DNA of 64,000 nucleotides from CAZHRC01 sp964533865 (GCA_964533865.1 CAZHRC010000002.1:173917-237916), one strand, 5' to 3'; positions 8,878 to 16,836 are shown, counted from the first letter of the stretch. Notes: a model not told the origin generated them from the letters alone. A program made the numbers and translations.

Positions 8878-8955
8878 ATCGTCCTCCTGTTGATGATGTT
8901 CTCTAGTATACAATGTCATTCCCAGCTTTTTTTGTCAAGGTTATGGCGATAAAAT

Positions 8956-8983
8956 AAAAAAAGCACCCGAAGATGCTTTTTTC
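8956..8983 (-). terminator. Terminator of the GlsB-type gene
   Basis: Stem AAAGCATC / GGTGCTTT around a TTCG loop (arms near 8960-8967 and 8972-8979), with A-runs on one side and T-runs on the other, so it could act in both directions. It follows the stop of the gene at 8985. Confidence 0.75.
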
Positions 8984-8984
8984 T

Positions 8985-9242
8985 CTATCGGCGTTTCGTC
9001 ACGACCCCGACGATCCCCAAGAAGACGACCGAACCCAGAAGGGCGACCAATAAACTCGATAAGTTCAAACCCGTCACATCAGCTATCCCCAACAAGTTGC
9101 CAGCTATAAACCCGCCGATCACCGCTCCGACAATTCCAACAACAATATTTGCAATCGCACCCATTTGCGCATCGGTGCCCATAATCTTACTCGATAACCA
9201 TCCGGCGAGTCCGCCTAAAATGATCCAACTAAAAATTCCCAT
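8985..9242 (-). CDS. GlsB/YeaQ/YmgE family membrane protein
   Basis: An 85-residue protein with three hydrophobic segments and conserved Gly-rich motifs (ILGGLAGWLSSKIMG, NIVVGIVGAVIGGFIAG). This is the small 'transglycosylase-associated' family, found in the cytoplasmic membrane and often stress-induced. The molecular role is unknown. The start at 9242 is preceded by AGGAGG. It appears monocistronic. Confidence 0.85.
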   Translation of the reverse strand: MGIFSWIILGGLAGWLSSKIMGTDAQMGAIANIVVGIVGAVIGGFIAGNLLGIADVTGLNLSSLLVALLGSVVFLGIVGVVTKRR

Positions 9243-9455
9243 AATTCCCTCCTTTTCACTGCTTTTCTTAGAGAGCGAAAGCCCACCGAACTGTAGACTT
9301 TCTTATTCCCTATTTACCCCGATATTTCTCTTTTATCACTGTTTTTGTATACAAACAATGTTCTTTTTGTCGCTACCATATTTTGATACCTCTATTTAGC
9401 CATTCTGAGAAGTTACTGATTCTTAACATTTCTGCGATCTTTCGCCTAAGATGAC
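9243..9455. other. Intergenic stretch upstream of glsB-like gene and tRNA-Leu
   Basis: AT-rich sequence between two divergent transcripts. It must hold the promoter of the GlsB-type gene on the minus strand, but no convincing pair of hexamers was found. No reading frame of interest. Confidence 0.5.
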
Positions 9456-9484
9456 TTTACAAAACGACTAAAAACCTTTATACT
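9456..9484 (+). promoter_or_regulatory. Promoter of tRNA-Leu
   Basis: TTTACA (9456-9461), 17-base spacer, TATACT (9479-9484), ending 18 bases before the mature tRNA. Confidence 0.7.
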
Positions 9485-9502
9485 AAAAAAAGTTAACCAC
9501 AT

Positions 9503-9588
9503 GCGGATGTGGCGGAACGGCAGACGCGCTAGATTCAGGTTCTAGTCGGGGCAACTCGGTGGAGGTTCAAGTCCTCTCATCCGCACCA
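9503..9588 (+). tRNA. tRNA-Leu(CAG), CCA encoded
   Basis: A class II tRNA of 86 bases including the encoded CCA. The acceptor arms GCGGATG/CATCCGC pair perfectly. The anticodon stem CTAGA/TCTAG encloses the loop TTCAGGT, giving anticodon CAG. The long variable arm (TCGGGGCAACTCGG) confirms a leucine-type tRNA. It reads CUG codons. Confidence 0.95.
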
Positions 9589-10051
9589 TATTCATTTTAT
9601 TCACTTTTAGATAGGGTGAATCGGCGTTAAATAGCGGTTCTTTAAAATTTTATCCGTAGAACTGCAATACATCAAGTCGAATTGAGTTATATTAAGTTAT
9701 CACCATGTCAAAATCAAAGTCGTAACCCACCCATATCGGTGGGTCTTTTTATACCATGAAGGGTATCATACTGATGTTAAGAAGCAATGATAACATCACT
9801 ATATCATGACCTTTGAATTTCAACTCGACCACAAGATTTTTATTTCTATTTAAAATCTTTTTCTCGATAATGAGGAGACAATCCCTGATAAACTGAATGG
9901 AAAACGAAGATCAGACCCCTCTCCTCTTCCATTACCACAGATTGATTGGAGTTTTGCTCTCTGATTCATTGGGTCGAATCACAGGCAAGAGTTATAGGTT
10001 TATGATGATACCCCTAACAATGATACTTCTATATCTCCAGGAGGTAACCCT
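9589..10051. other. Non-coding stretch after tRNA-Leu
   Basis: About 460 bases without a supportable gene. It contains the plus-strand terminator at 9725-9750 and short reading frames with several stops that I do not recognise. The 3' side of a tRNA is a common integration site, but no flanking repeat of the tRNA end was seen. Confidence 0.5.
9725..9750 (+). terminator. Terminator downstream of tRNA-Leu
   Basis: Perfect 7-base stem ACCCACC (9725-9731) / GGTGGGT (9738-9744) followed by CTTTTT. It lies about 140 bases after the tRNA, so the tRNA precursor may carry a long 3' trailer. Confidence 0.75.
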
Positions 10052-10660
10052 ATGTATTTTTTCTTAGAAGGCCCTAAACGCATCGGAAAATCTACGCTTA
10101 TTCGCCAGGCATTGGCGCCTTTCGAAGCATGGGTGGCCGGTTTTTGTGTGCAGCGATTGTTTAAAGACGGGAAGATCTGCGGATATCGGGCGATTGCCCT
10201 TTGCAATGAATTGATGCCAGTCGATGGAATCTACGAGCCTGAAATGGAAGGTGTTTTTCTCTATGAAGGTCAATACTTTCCTGATGTGTTGGAGATGCAA
10301 ATCGATAAAGCGCAAAGGATTTGTGAAGAGGAATCTTGTCATATCATCCTCCTTGACGAAATCGGTGGCTCAGAATTGATCAGCTCGAAGTTTATGAGTA
10401 CCCTTTATTCGATCTTAGACCTGGGTAAACCCTGTGTCGGTGTGATAAAAGCGATTGACAGTTTGGCGAATCGATCTACTGATCCAAAACATTTCAACGC
10501 TCTTTTGGGTCCCCGCAGGGAACTGGTCGCCACCATCGAATTCCACGGTAAACGCCATTTTGTGAATACTCAAAACTTGGAAGATACTGAAAACAGACTT
10601 CGGGATTTTATCGCGCAGCACCTGTGCACAAAGGGCAATAATGTGAATCTAAAGACTTGA
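10052..10660 (+). CDS. THEP1-type nucleoside-triphosphatase
   Basis: A 202-residue P-loop protein of the NTPase_1 (THEP1) family, which hydrolyses nucleoside triphosphates to diphosphates. Walker A is GPKRIGKST (residues 7-15) and Walker B is HIILLDEIGG (about 97-106). The Asp-Glu-Ile-Gly that follows is typical of the family. The start at 10052 has AGGAGG. It stands alone on the plus strand between its own terminator and the tRNA. Physiological role unknown; it borders the molybdenum-type island, and a link to nucleotide or cofactor metabolism is speculation. Confidence 0.75.
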   Translation: MYFFLEGPKRIGKSTLIRQALAPFEAWVAGFCVQRLFKDGKICGYRAIALCNELMPVDGIYEPEMEGVFLYEGQYFPDVLEMQIDKAQRICEEESCHIILLDEIGGSELISSKFMSTLYSILDLGKPCVGVIKAIDSLANRSTDPKHFNALLGPRRELVATIEFHGKRHFVNTQNLEDTENRLRDFIAQHLCTKGNNVNLKT

Positions 10661-10683
10661 TCCTTTGTAAATGACACACCTAA

Positions 10684-10726
10684 AAAACTCCCCAATCCCC
10701 CTCCTCTAGGGCGATTGGGGAGTTTT
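10684..10726. terminator. Bidirectional terminator
   Basis: 14-base stem (arms 10684-10697 and 10713-10726, AAAACTCCCCAATC type) with A/T runs on both sides. It is shared by the convergent NTPase (plus) and GyrI-like (minus) genes. Confidence 0.85.
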
Positions 10727-10765
10727 ATCGACGACTCGGTTTATCCCCTCCCGTCGATTTTAAAT

Positions 10766-11245
10766 TTAAGACCTACCAGACTCCTCTGGTGCAATCGGCA
10801 CCCAAAGCTCCATTTCGTAGTCATCCGATGTCATATCCCCGGGCAAATACACTTCAAAACTCGGCGTGTTGGCGTGGGTGTACCCGTGTTCGGGGAAGTA
10901 TTTCTCCATGACGAACGCCCAACCATTTCGTATGTTATTAGGTATACTTCCTTTTAGCGACACAACGGCATACTCTGCAGGCGGTACTTCCAACAAGGTA
11001 AGCCCAAGCCTTATGGCGATGTCTACGTGTTTCACGTCAAACGAAGCCATATAATAGAACTGGTCGGGTTCGCTTTTCCCGTAAAAGGCACCAAATGCCT
11101 CTCCGCTTCCCATAGCTTTGATCTGTTGTGATGATACTTTACGATTTAATTCTTCCCAAATTTTGGGGTAATCCGTCTCTTCGTTCATCACCACTTCGAG
11201 TCCACCAATGGTAAAAAATTCTTTTTGTTGAATGGTAGTTTTCAT
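10766..11245 (-). CDS. GyrI-like / effector-binding domain protein
   Basis: A 159-residue stand-alone domain of the GyrI-like small-molecule-binding superfamily, the same fold as the ligand domain of BmrR/Rob-type regulators. Visible features are the early FFTIGGLEVV strand, the central EVPPAEYAVVSLKGSIPNNI block, and the terminal YEMELWVPI strand with the acidic residue common to the family. No DNA-binding domain is attached, so it may sequester or sense a ligand. I chose ATG 11245, seven bases after GAGAGG, instead of the GTG two codons earlier. Confidence 0.7.
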   Translation of the reverse strand: MKTTIQQKEFFTIGGLEVVMNEETDYPKIWEELNRKVSSQQIKAMGSGEAFGAFYGKSEPDQFYYMASFDVKHVDIAIRLGLTLLEVPPAEYAVVSLKGSIPNNIRNGWAFVMEKYFPEHGYTHANTPSFEVYLPGDMTSDDYEMELWVPIAPEESGRS

Positions 11246-11386
11246 CAGCACACCTCTCTATTCTGTATTTCTCTTGTTTATACCCTCTTATCACATCCAT
11301 CCCTATTCTCTTTTGCCGTTAACTACGAAACACCTATCAATCGATAAAAAACTGAATGCGCTCCCAAAATTCGCTATATATGAGTA

Positions 11387-11420
11387 GTACCCCCACCTTT
11401 TCTAGAAAGGGCGGGGGTAC
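11387..11420 (-). terminator. Hairpin after the metal-binding lipoprotein gene
   Basis: Arms GTACCCCC (11387-11394) / GGGGGTAC (11413-11420). The stem is GC-rich but no clear T-run follows on the minus strand, so it may be a stabilising 3' end or a weak terminator. Confidence 0.45.
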
Positions 11421-11437
11421 GTAAAGGGGGTCGCTAT

Positions 11438-12538
11438 TTAGCGATCGATAATATCTGCGACTTGTTCCTCAGACATATCATATAAGAAGAAATCTTTATA
11501 GAAGGTTGTTATTTCTTTTGACAACTCGTCCCTTGGCATAATCTCTGGATAGAGGTGATGCATCGTCCAGTATACGGTGAGGGGTTGTTCTACTGTGCGA
11601 TTCCCCCAAACGTGTGCCACTGTTGGAATCACGTGAAATGCATCGTCTTTTACAGCAGTTATCCCTGCGTAGTTCGGGTTGGCTTTGATCTCCTCGACCA
11701 ATTTTTTATTCGAGACGATCATGACTTGTGGATTCCATTTCAATAAATCCTCCATGGTGTATTCATAGCGATTTTCTGTGCGCCCATTATCGGTGACACT
11801 CTTACCACCAGCTTGGGCGATCCACCACTCCGCAATAATATGAGGTTGGGTAAATTCGATGGGATTGCCGTAAAGCACGGTTTTCTTGTCGGCGTCCGAT
11901 ATGTTTTTCATCAATTCTGTCGCTTTGGCTAGGGTTGCGTCGAAGTATGCAATGTATTTTTTCGCAGTCTCTTCTTTATTTAATACTTCTCCCATTAATG
12001 TCACCGCGGTTTTTACGTCGTTCACATCGTTCCAATCGAGGTAGACGCATGCGACATTGTTGTCTTCAAGCAAAGTTGCCGTTTCTTTGGTCATCGTAAA
12101 GCAGACATCAATTTTAGACTTGATGACTTCCTCGATGAGGATTTCCTTGCCATCGCTCTCAAACAACGGGCCTTGAGCGATTTGAGGGGCAAATTCATAC
12201 TGCATTTTCCAAGCATCGTTTTTCGTAAAGTTAGCCGGCATTTGGTTTACGATTTTTGAGCCATCGCCCATGAGCTCGACAAAGGCATTTAGAACGCCGA
12301 CGGATCCAAAGGTTCCGATGCGTTCGATCTTCTTTGGCAGCGTTACTGTGCGACCAGCCATATCCGTCACCGTTCGCGTTTCACCGGACTCCAGTGTTAC
12401 CTCAGTGGTTTCTGCCGTTTGTGTTGCTGTTTGGACCGGTGCTTCCACCGTTGATTGGGCAGGTGTTGCCTGCTCCTTGCTCCCACAACCCGTCAGGGCG
12501 ATGATAAGCGCTAATAGTAGTGCGAGTGTTTTCTTCAT
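11438..12538 (-). CDS. FecB/BtuF-type ABC transporter substrate-binding lipoprotein (metal oxyanion or chelate)
   Basis: A 366-residue extracytoplasmic solute receptor of the periplasmic-binding-protein family PF01497. The signal peptide MKKTLALLLALIIALTGC ends in a lipobox (LTGC, Cys18), so the protein is anchored outside the membrane. A Thr-rich linker is followed by the usual VTDMAGRTVTLPKKIERI opening. Family ligands include ferric siderophores, cobalamin, haem and, in MolA-type members, molybdate or tungstate. The neighbours (MoeA-like, molbindin and ModE-like genes) favour molybdate or tungstate, but that is inference. The start at 12538 (AGGAGG, six bases) replaces a longer in-frame option that lacks a signal peptide at its front. 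Confidence 0.75.
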   Translation of the reverse strand: MKKTLALLLALIIALTGCGSKEQATPAQSTVEAPVQTATQTAETTEVTLESGETRTVTDMAGRTVTLPKKIERIGTFGSVGVLNAFVELMGDGSKIVNQMPANFTKNDAWKMQYEFAPQIAQGPLFESDGKEILIEEVIKSKIDVCFTMTKETATLLEDNNVACVYLDWNDVNDVKTAVTLMGEVLNKEETAKKYIAYFDATLAKATELMKNISDADKKTVLYGNPIEFTQPHIIAEWWIAQAGGKSVTDNGRTENRYEYTMEDLLKWNPQVMIVSNKKLVEEIKANPNYAGITAVKDDAFHVIPTVAHVWGNRTVEQPLTVYWTMHHLYPEIMPRDELSKEITTFYKDFFLYDMSEEQVADIIDR

Positions 12539-12564
12539 CCTTTTCCTCCTAAATATATATGGGT

Positions 12565-13353
12565 TCATTCCTCGATAACGGGAATGCAAACCTTCACGTT
12601 TTTTCCTGCCGATGAGACAGGGGTTTGATAAATTTCCGCTTGGGTACCGTATAGTCTGGACAGATTCTCTTTCGTGATGACCCGCTCTGGGTCACCGCTA
12701 TCGTACACTCTACCGTCGCGCATGAGCACCACATTGTTCGAGGTTAAAAACGCATGGTCCGGCGAGTGAGAAGTCATCAATACCGCATACCCTCTACGGG
12801 ATAAATCGCGAACCGTTTGAAGGGCCCGCACTTGGTTGGCAAAGTCTAAACTCGCCGTCGGTTCATCGAGAATGAGAAGTTGAGATTGTTGGGCGAGAGC
12901 TCTTGCGATGAGAACCATTTGTTTTTCCCCGCCTGAGAGTTGTTGAAATACGTGGTTGGCCATGTGCTCAATCCCAAGGGACTCTAGTGCCTCCCAGGCA
13001 CAGATGCGATCCTTCTGTCCTGGCGAACTACCCGGTGGGAGATGGGCCACTCGACCCATAAGCACAACTTCTTTAACTTCATAGGGGAAAGTTAGCGCAG
13101 AGGCTTGAGGAACATACGCCATCAACTTGGCTCGTTTCTGCGCAGTAAGTGAGCTCATGTCGCACTCCTTCCAAAGAAACTTCCCTTTTGCAGGTTTTAG
13201 AAGACCGAGTAAACAGCGCAACAATGTGGTTTTCCCTGTACCATTTGGTCCAAGTAGGCACATCACTTCACCTTCTTTTACCTCAAAAGACACATCTTCT
13301 AGCACCGATTTCCCCATCTTATATCGAAACTGTATATTTTCAGCTCTGAGCAT
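12565..13353 (-). CDS. FecE/MolC-type ABC transporter ATP-binding protein
   Basis: A 262-residue ATPase energising the neighbouring permease. Walker A is GPNGTGKTT (about 34-42), signature LSGGE near residue 139, Walker B LLILDEPTAS, and switch His in MTSHSPDHA. ATG 13353 overlaps the permease stop by one base (TGATG) and has AAAGGGG eight bases upstream. A GTG nine bases earlier lacks a usable binding site. Order on the minus strand is small Cys protein, permease, ATPase, binding protein. Confidence 0.85.
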   Translation of the reverse strand: MLRAENIQFRYKMGKSVLEDVSFEVKEGEVMCLLGPNGTGKTTLLRCLLGLLKPAKGKFLWKECDMSSLTAQKRAKLMAYVPQASALTFPYEVKEVVLMGRVAHLPPGSSPGQKDRICAWEALESLGIEHMANHVFQQLSGGEKQMVLIARALAQQSQLLILDEPTASLDFANQVRALQTVRDLSRRGYAVLMTSHSPDHAFLTSNNVVLMRDGRVYDSGDPERVITKENLSRLYGTQAEIYQTPVSSAGKNVKVCIPVIEE

Positions 13354-14417
13354 CACATCCACCCCTTTCGCACCCTAGAAAGCAAGACGACAAAAAGCGG
13401 TGTGCCTACTAGCGCAGTCAGCACCCCAAGAGGTAGCTCCACCCCTGGCACGCCGCGCACAATATTGTCGATACCTAAGAGAAATAGGCTTCCGATGCCA
13501 AAAGAACTCACCATAAGTTTGGCGTAACTTGCCCCCACCAAAGTTCTCGCAATATGGGGTACCACCATACCCACCCAGCCGACGATGCCACATATGCTTA
13601 CAGAGGTCACAGTCATCAAGGTTGAGGCGACAATGACCACCACCTTTACCAGAGAGACATTGACACCTAAAGTCGTCGCCTCGTCTTCCCCTGCTGACAA
13701 TGCGTTGATTTTGTAGCGAAATAAATACAACATCATCATCGACACCGCCGTGCTCGGCAACATCATCATTAAGTCCTTGACGCTGCCACGTCCAAAGCTG
13801 CCCATCAACCAAAATGTGATCGAAGGCAACGCATTTTCAGTGTCTGCAAGGGTTTTGACGATGGATAGCAACGCTTGAAACAAACTCGAAACCACCACAC
13901 CTGCTAACACCATCACAGTGATCTCTTGACGAGCAAAGGCGAAACCGATGAGGTTGGCTACCATTACGGCAAGCAATCCAAAAATCAGCGCATAAGCTTG
14001 AATTTCCCACCACTGTCCTTGTTTTATCATCGCAAGCGCGGCACCAAAACCCGCACCTGCGGAAACGCCTAGGATATCGGGTGATACCATCGGGTTTTTA
14101 AACAAGGTTTGGTAAGAAGCACCCGATACCGATAGAGCACCGCCTACGAGAACCGCCAATAGAATCCTCGGCAGCCTGACATTGAGTACGACCGTGGCCA
14201 GAGTCTCCTCCCAATAAGGGGGCATCTTTGTGATGGGCGACAAAAGGATATCGATAACCGTTTTGGGGGCGATATCAAAGCGTCCAACCCAGAAAGACAG
14301 AAAACATGCTAGAATGACAACGCTGTAGAGCCCTGCCATTTTGATGCCAAAAAAATCTTTTTTCCTGGGATCCCCCTTTTGGATAAATGGACCTCCTGTT
14401 TTTTGGCTAGCGTTCAT
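13353..14417 (-). CDS. FecCD-type ABC transporter permease
   Basis: A 354-residue polytopic membrane protein of the FecCD/BtuC family. Family hallmarks are LVGGALSVSGASYQTLFKNPM (residues about 90-110), LGVSAGAGFGAALA, ITFWLMGSFGRGS, the cytoplasmic coupling segment near AGEDEATTLGV, and CGIVGWVGMVVPHIAR. It forms the channel for the substrate delivered by the lipoprotein. ATG 14417 follows GGGAG; a TTG four codons earlier is possible. It overlaps the preceding small gene by 11 bases, which suggests translational coupling. The truncated copy at 20314-20780 is its paralogue. Confidence 0.85.
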   Translation of the reverse strand: MNASQKTGGPFIQKGDPRKKDFFGIKMAGLYSVVILACFLSFWVGRFDIAPKTVIDILLSPITKMPPYWEETLATVVLNVRLPRILLAVLVGGALSVSGASYQTLFKNPMVSPDILGVSAGAGFGAALAMIKQGQWWEIQAYALIFGLLAVMVANLIGFAFARQEITVMVLAGVVVSSLFQALLSIVKTLADTENALPSITFWLMGSFGRGSVKDLMMMLPSTAVSMMMLYLFRYKINALSAGEDEATTLGVNVSLVKVVVIVASTLMTVTSVSICGIVGWVGMVVPHIARTLVGASYAKLMVSSFGIGSLFLLGIDNIVRGVPGVELPLGVLTALVGTPLFVVLLSRVRKGWM

Positions 14418-14604
14418 ACCCGCTCCCAACCTCTTCTATGTAGATGCATTCTCGTATTTCATTAGAAATATTGGTACTTCCCAAAAATCTCACACATTTT
14501 GCCAATCCTTCAATGCCCTTTAAGCGTTTCTTCAAATCTTTGGTCTCTTCTGTCGTAGGGATCTTGTCGCAAATCATGCGACACCTCCGCTCCTTATAGT
14601 CCAT
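14407..14604 (-). CDS. Small four-cysteine protein of the transporter operon
   Basis: A 65-residue, highly charged protein I do not recognise. Cysteines lie at positions 8, 12, 37 and 53, a spacing that could bind a metal ion, although no known motif is matched. No signal peptide or membrane segment is visible. ATG 14604 is preceded by AAAGGAG with five-base spacing, and the gene ends inside the permease start. It is therefore likely to be a real, translated first gene of the operon, directly behind the promoter at 14715-14743. An alternative is a leader peptide controlling permease translation. Confidence 0.55.
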   Translation of the reverse strand: MDYKERRCRMICDKIPTTEETKDLKKRLKGIEGLAKCVRFLGSTNISNEIRECIYIEEVGSGYER

Positions 14605-14675
14605 ATTTTCTCCTTTCAGACCCCATCCCCCATTGACTGTCGCCAAATCGTTTGACATTTAAAGTAATAACGTCT

Positions 14676-14691
14676 ATAACAGTTCCGTTAT
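14676..14691 (-). promoter_or_regulatory. Candidate ModE-type operator
   Basis: The minus strand reads ATAACGGAACTGTTAT, an inverted repeat ATAAC-N6-GTTAT. Another half-site (ATAACG, 14667-14672) lies beside it. ModE sites of proteobacteria also use TAACG/CGTTA half-sites. It lies about 25 bases downstream of the -10 of the transporter operon, suiting a repressor. The assignment to the ModE-like protein is inference. Confidence 0.4.
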
Positions 14692-14714
14692 CCATCTAAA
14701 ACTACATCGGAGTT

Positions 14715-14743
14715 ATTATACTACTTAATCAAAAAAATCTCAA
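14715..14743 (-). promoter_or_regulatory. Promoter of the FecBCD-type transporter operon
   Basis: Minus-strand TTGAGA (14738-14743), 17-base spacer, perfect TATAAT (14715-14720). It drives the small Cys protein, permease, ATPase and binding-protein genes. Confidence 0.75.
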
Positions 14744-14875
14744 CCCAAGGGGATTTGCCTTTGAAGAATAAACGCCATTTCACAACTGATCTCCTTTGGA
14801 GCTCTAAAATCAACCTCGAGAATCTTCAATTTTTGGATCTTTTTACAGTCGCAGCAACCTTAGCAAAATCTTTAC

Positions 14876-14956
14876 AAAAAAAAGCCCCCTTCGTCACCGA
14901 TACGCTTCTCATCTACCGACAAGACAGACATCGAACACCAACGAAGAGGTGCTTTT
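14876..14956 (-). terminator. Terminator of the methyltransferase-DUF364 operon
   Basis: On the minus strand AAGC-A-CCTCTTCGT pairs with ACGAAGGGG-GCTT (one bulged base), followed by eight T at 14876-14883. The loop is long (about 45 bases) and may fold further. The rest of the 14605-14999 gap holds the transporter promoter and operator; no gene is seen. Confidence 0.55.
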
Positions 14957-14999
14957 TATGTTTTCTTACGCCTTGCGATCCGAATCTCTGTTAAGTCGG

Positions 15000-15830
15000 T
15001 TATCGCCTTTTGTCGATCACCGTTCGAACGGCAGACTTTCCAAAAAAGTGATATCCCGATCCTCCTTCACTGATGAGATCTAGAAGTTCATCAGGTTTGG
15101 TCACCAAGATACCACCTGTTGTGGTGACCCCACGTCTAAAAAAACTATCGGGAACCATACTCGCCGTAGGCCCTGTGACGATAATTTTAGCATTGGGCTT
15201 TGCTAGATCCAAAAGCCCAGGCAAGGTATCATTTATCACCGTCGTTCCCGTTATGACGAGTAGGTCTGCATCCGGGACTACCCGAGATGCCATCTCAGGT
15301 GGCGCGTAGTGCTCAAGTTCCTTTCCTTTCAATGTTCTCGGATCCTGTTCTAAAACGGTGAAGTCCGCCTCCGCCTTGATCAATTGTTTTAGGATGGGAA
15401 CCAGAGCGCCTACGACAACGCTTTTACCGCCTTCCGGAATGACCACCCGATCAAAAGCGTCCACCCCCGATTCGATCTCATAGGTCAAATCCTTTGCACC
15501 CTCCCAATAATATGAGGATAACGCATTGAGTGTCGCGATAGCCAAGGTCTTTCGGAGAATGTTAGGATGTTCGAGATCACTTAAGTACGCCCTGGCACTG
15601 CGTCCCGCCAACCGCCCTGAAAGGGGCATCACTTTAGCGGAGCTGGGGCAACAAACCGCCTCAGGCATCGCTTTAATCGGCGTAAAGCACAGGCCACCAT
15701 GCCCCGTGGATAGCTTCACCCCAGAAAAGAATAAACCAAATACCGCCCTTTCAATGACGATATCGTCCAACTCTCCTCCCAAAACCTCTTCGATGTACTG
15801 TGCACTTTCTCGTAAAATAATATTTCCCAT
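15000..15830 (-). CDS. DUF364/DUF4213 'heavy-metal chelation' family protein, copy 1
   Basis: A 276-residue cytoplasmic protein of the DUF4213-DUF364 type: an enolase-N-like front domain (FFSGVKLSTGHGGLCFTPIK, about 33-52) and a Rossmann-like rear domain (SVVVGALVPIL, then DLLVITGTTVINDTLPGLL and IIVTGPTASMVPDSFFRRG). Pfam describes the family as a putative heavy-metal chelation domain; activity is not established. ATG 15830 has AAAGG and lies ten bases after the methyltransferase stop. A longer reading to 15947 would run into the methyltransferase gene and lacks a binding site. A second copy sits at 18094-18855. Confidence 0.75.
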   Translation of the reverse strand: MGNIILRESAQYIEEVLGGELDDIVIERAVFGLFFSGVKLSTGHGGLCFTPIKAMPEAVCCPSSAKVMPLSGRLAGRSARAYLSDLEHPNILRKTLAIATLNALSSYYWEGAKDLTYEIESGVDAFDRVVIPEGGKSVVVGALVPILKQLIKAEADFTVLEQDPRTLKGKELEHYAPPEMASRVVPDADLLVITGTTVINDTLPGLLDLAKPNAKIIVTGPTASMVPDSFFRRGVTTTGGILVTKPDELLDLISEGGSGYHFFGKSAVRTVIDKRR

Positions 15831-15840
15831 AACTACCTTT

Positions 15841-16728
15841 CTACCGTTTTTCATACTTTCGGCTCGTATCTTTGTCGTTGATATCCCATAAAATAAAACC
15901 GTAACATTCTTCGGTGCGCCTTTTAATCCTACCGTCTTTCTGGACAAACGGTTTAAGCGCCTCTATGATGAGGTCTCTTCCTTTGTCCACGTCCACGTCT
16001 TTATTCAAGAATTTTTCATAGCGTTTCGTCAAAGACCTCTCGTAGGATAGCTCATCTTCAAACGCTCTTTTGTAAAAGTGCGTTTTTGGAAAGTACCCGT
16101 CGAGATAGAGCATGTTAAAGATGGAATAAAATATCCTCCCATCCATTGTGGTGCTACCGCGATCTGCCAAATCACCTAGCGCCTCGATGACACGATCTTC
16201 TAAATCATCTCGCGCATGGACAAAAGAGATATGAAGGCAATGTCTTCGGCTCACTTCCATAAGTTTGTAAAGTTCTTTGCGATTGGTTACTGCTGGTGTT
16301 AGGCACGCCATCACAAGGTCAAATCGATTTGACCACTCGATGGCATCCACATCAACCGATCTAAAATCACAAGCCGAAAATGCCACGTTGGACAGGTTCT
16401 CTGTTTTGGCATAGTTTGCCGCATGTTGAACCATTCTCGACGATAAATCGATGCCTTCCACGCTTGCCACATGCTTTGCAAAGGCCATGCTAAACAACCC
16501 CGGACCACATCCGATATCAAGGGCGCGGTCACCGCTTTCAAGCACCTCTTCCTTTTTCAAAAACGTCACACATGCGTCGACCCGATCCATCAATCGCTTC
16601 CGATAAGTCTCATCGCTATCGAGCCTTCCCACCCATTCATCCGCTCTGTCATTCCATCGTTCCATTTGATAGAGACCTTCGGAAGGCCTCGGGTTTTCCC
16701 ACAACTCTTGATAATAGCGATACAACAC
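15841..16728 (-). CDS. Class I SAM-dependent methyltransferase, copy 1 of the island
   Basis: A protein of about 295 residues with SAM motif I ALDIGCGPGLFSMAFAKHV (about 80-98), acidic motif II VEGIDLSSRMV and the later FDLVMACLTPAV region. Substrate unknown. The start is set by AAAGGAGG: GTG 16728 is four bases and TTG 16725 seven bases downstream, and either may be used; an ATG further upstream lacks a site. It is first in a two-gene operon with DUF364 and divergent from moeA. Conserved pairing with DUF364 and FecCD transporters suggests modification of a metal ligand or cofactor, which is inference. Confidence 0.65.
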   Translation of the reverse strand: MLYRYYQELWENPRPSEGLYQMERWNDRADEWVGRLDSDETYRKRLMDRVDACVTFLKKEEVLESGDRALDIGCGPGLFSMAFAKHVASVEGIDLSSRMVQHAANYAKTENLSNVAFSACDFRSVDVDAIEWSNRFDLVMACLTPAVTNRKELYKLMEVSRRHCLHISFVHARDDLEDRVIEALGDLADRGSTTMDGRIFYSIFNMLYLDGYFPKTHFYKRAFEDELSYERSLTKRYEKFLNKDVDVDKGRDLIIEALKPFVQKDGRIKRRTEECYGFILWDINDKDTSRKYEKR

Positions 16729-16743
16729 GCCCCCTCCTTTATC

Positions 16744-16760
16744 GTTATCTATTTGATAAT
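16744..16760. promoter_or_regulatory. Palindrome over the moeA -35 box
   Basis: Plus strand GTTATC-TATTT-GATAAT, an inverted repeat overlapping the -35 of the moeA-like promoter in the divergent control region. The GTTAT/ATAAC half-sites recall those at 14676-14691, so the same regulator could act on both. Confidence 0.4.
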
Positions 16761-16781
16761 ACATCGACGAACTGGTATAAT
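16753..16781 (+). promoter_or_regulatory. Promoter of moeA-like/DUF364 operon
   Basis: TTGATA (16753-16758), 17-base spacer, TATAAT (16776-16781). Confidence 0.75.
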
Positions 16782-16794
16782 TCTATTAGAACTA

Positions 16795-16836
16795 GAGAAG
16801 GCTGTCAATCATTCTTCGGTTGACCACCTTCTCTCA
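16795..16836 (+). promoter_or_regulatory. Leader hairpin before moeA-like gene
   Basis: Nested inverted repeats GAGAAGG...CCTTCTC enclosing GTCAATC...GGTTGAC around a seven-base loop. It starts close to the expected transcription start and ends about 24 bases before the ATG. It has no T-run, so it may stabilise the mRNA or bind a regulator. It does not resemble the Moco riboswitch that I know. Confidence 0.5.

Noticed and set aside
9503..10051. Integrated element at tRNA-Leu
   Set aside because: No integrase gene and no duplicated tRNA 3' end were found in the following sequence.
15831..15947. Longer DUF364 copy 1 start at 15947
   Set aside because: It overlaps the methyltransferase end and lacks a binding site; ATG 15830 has AAAGG at correct spacing.
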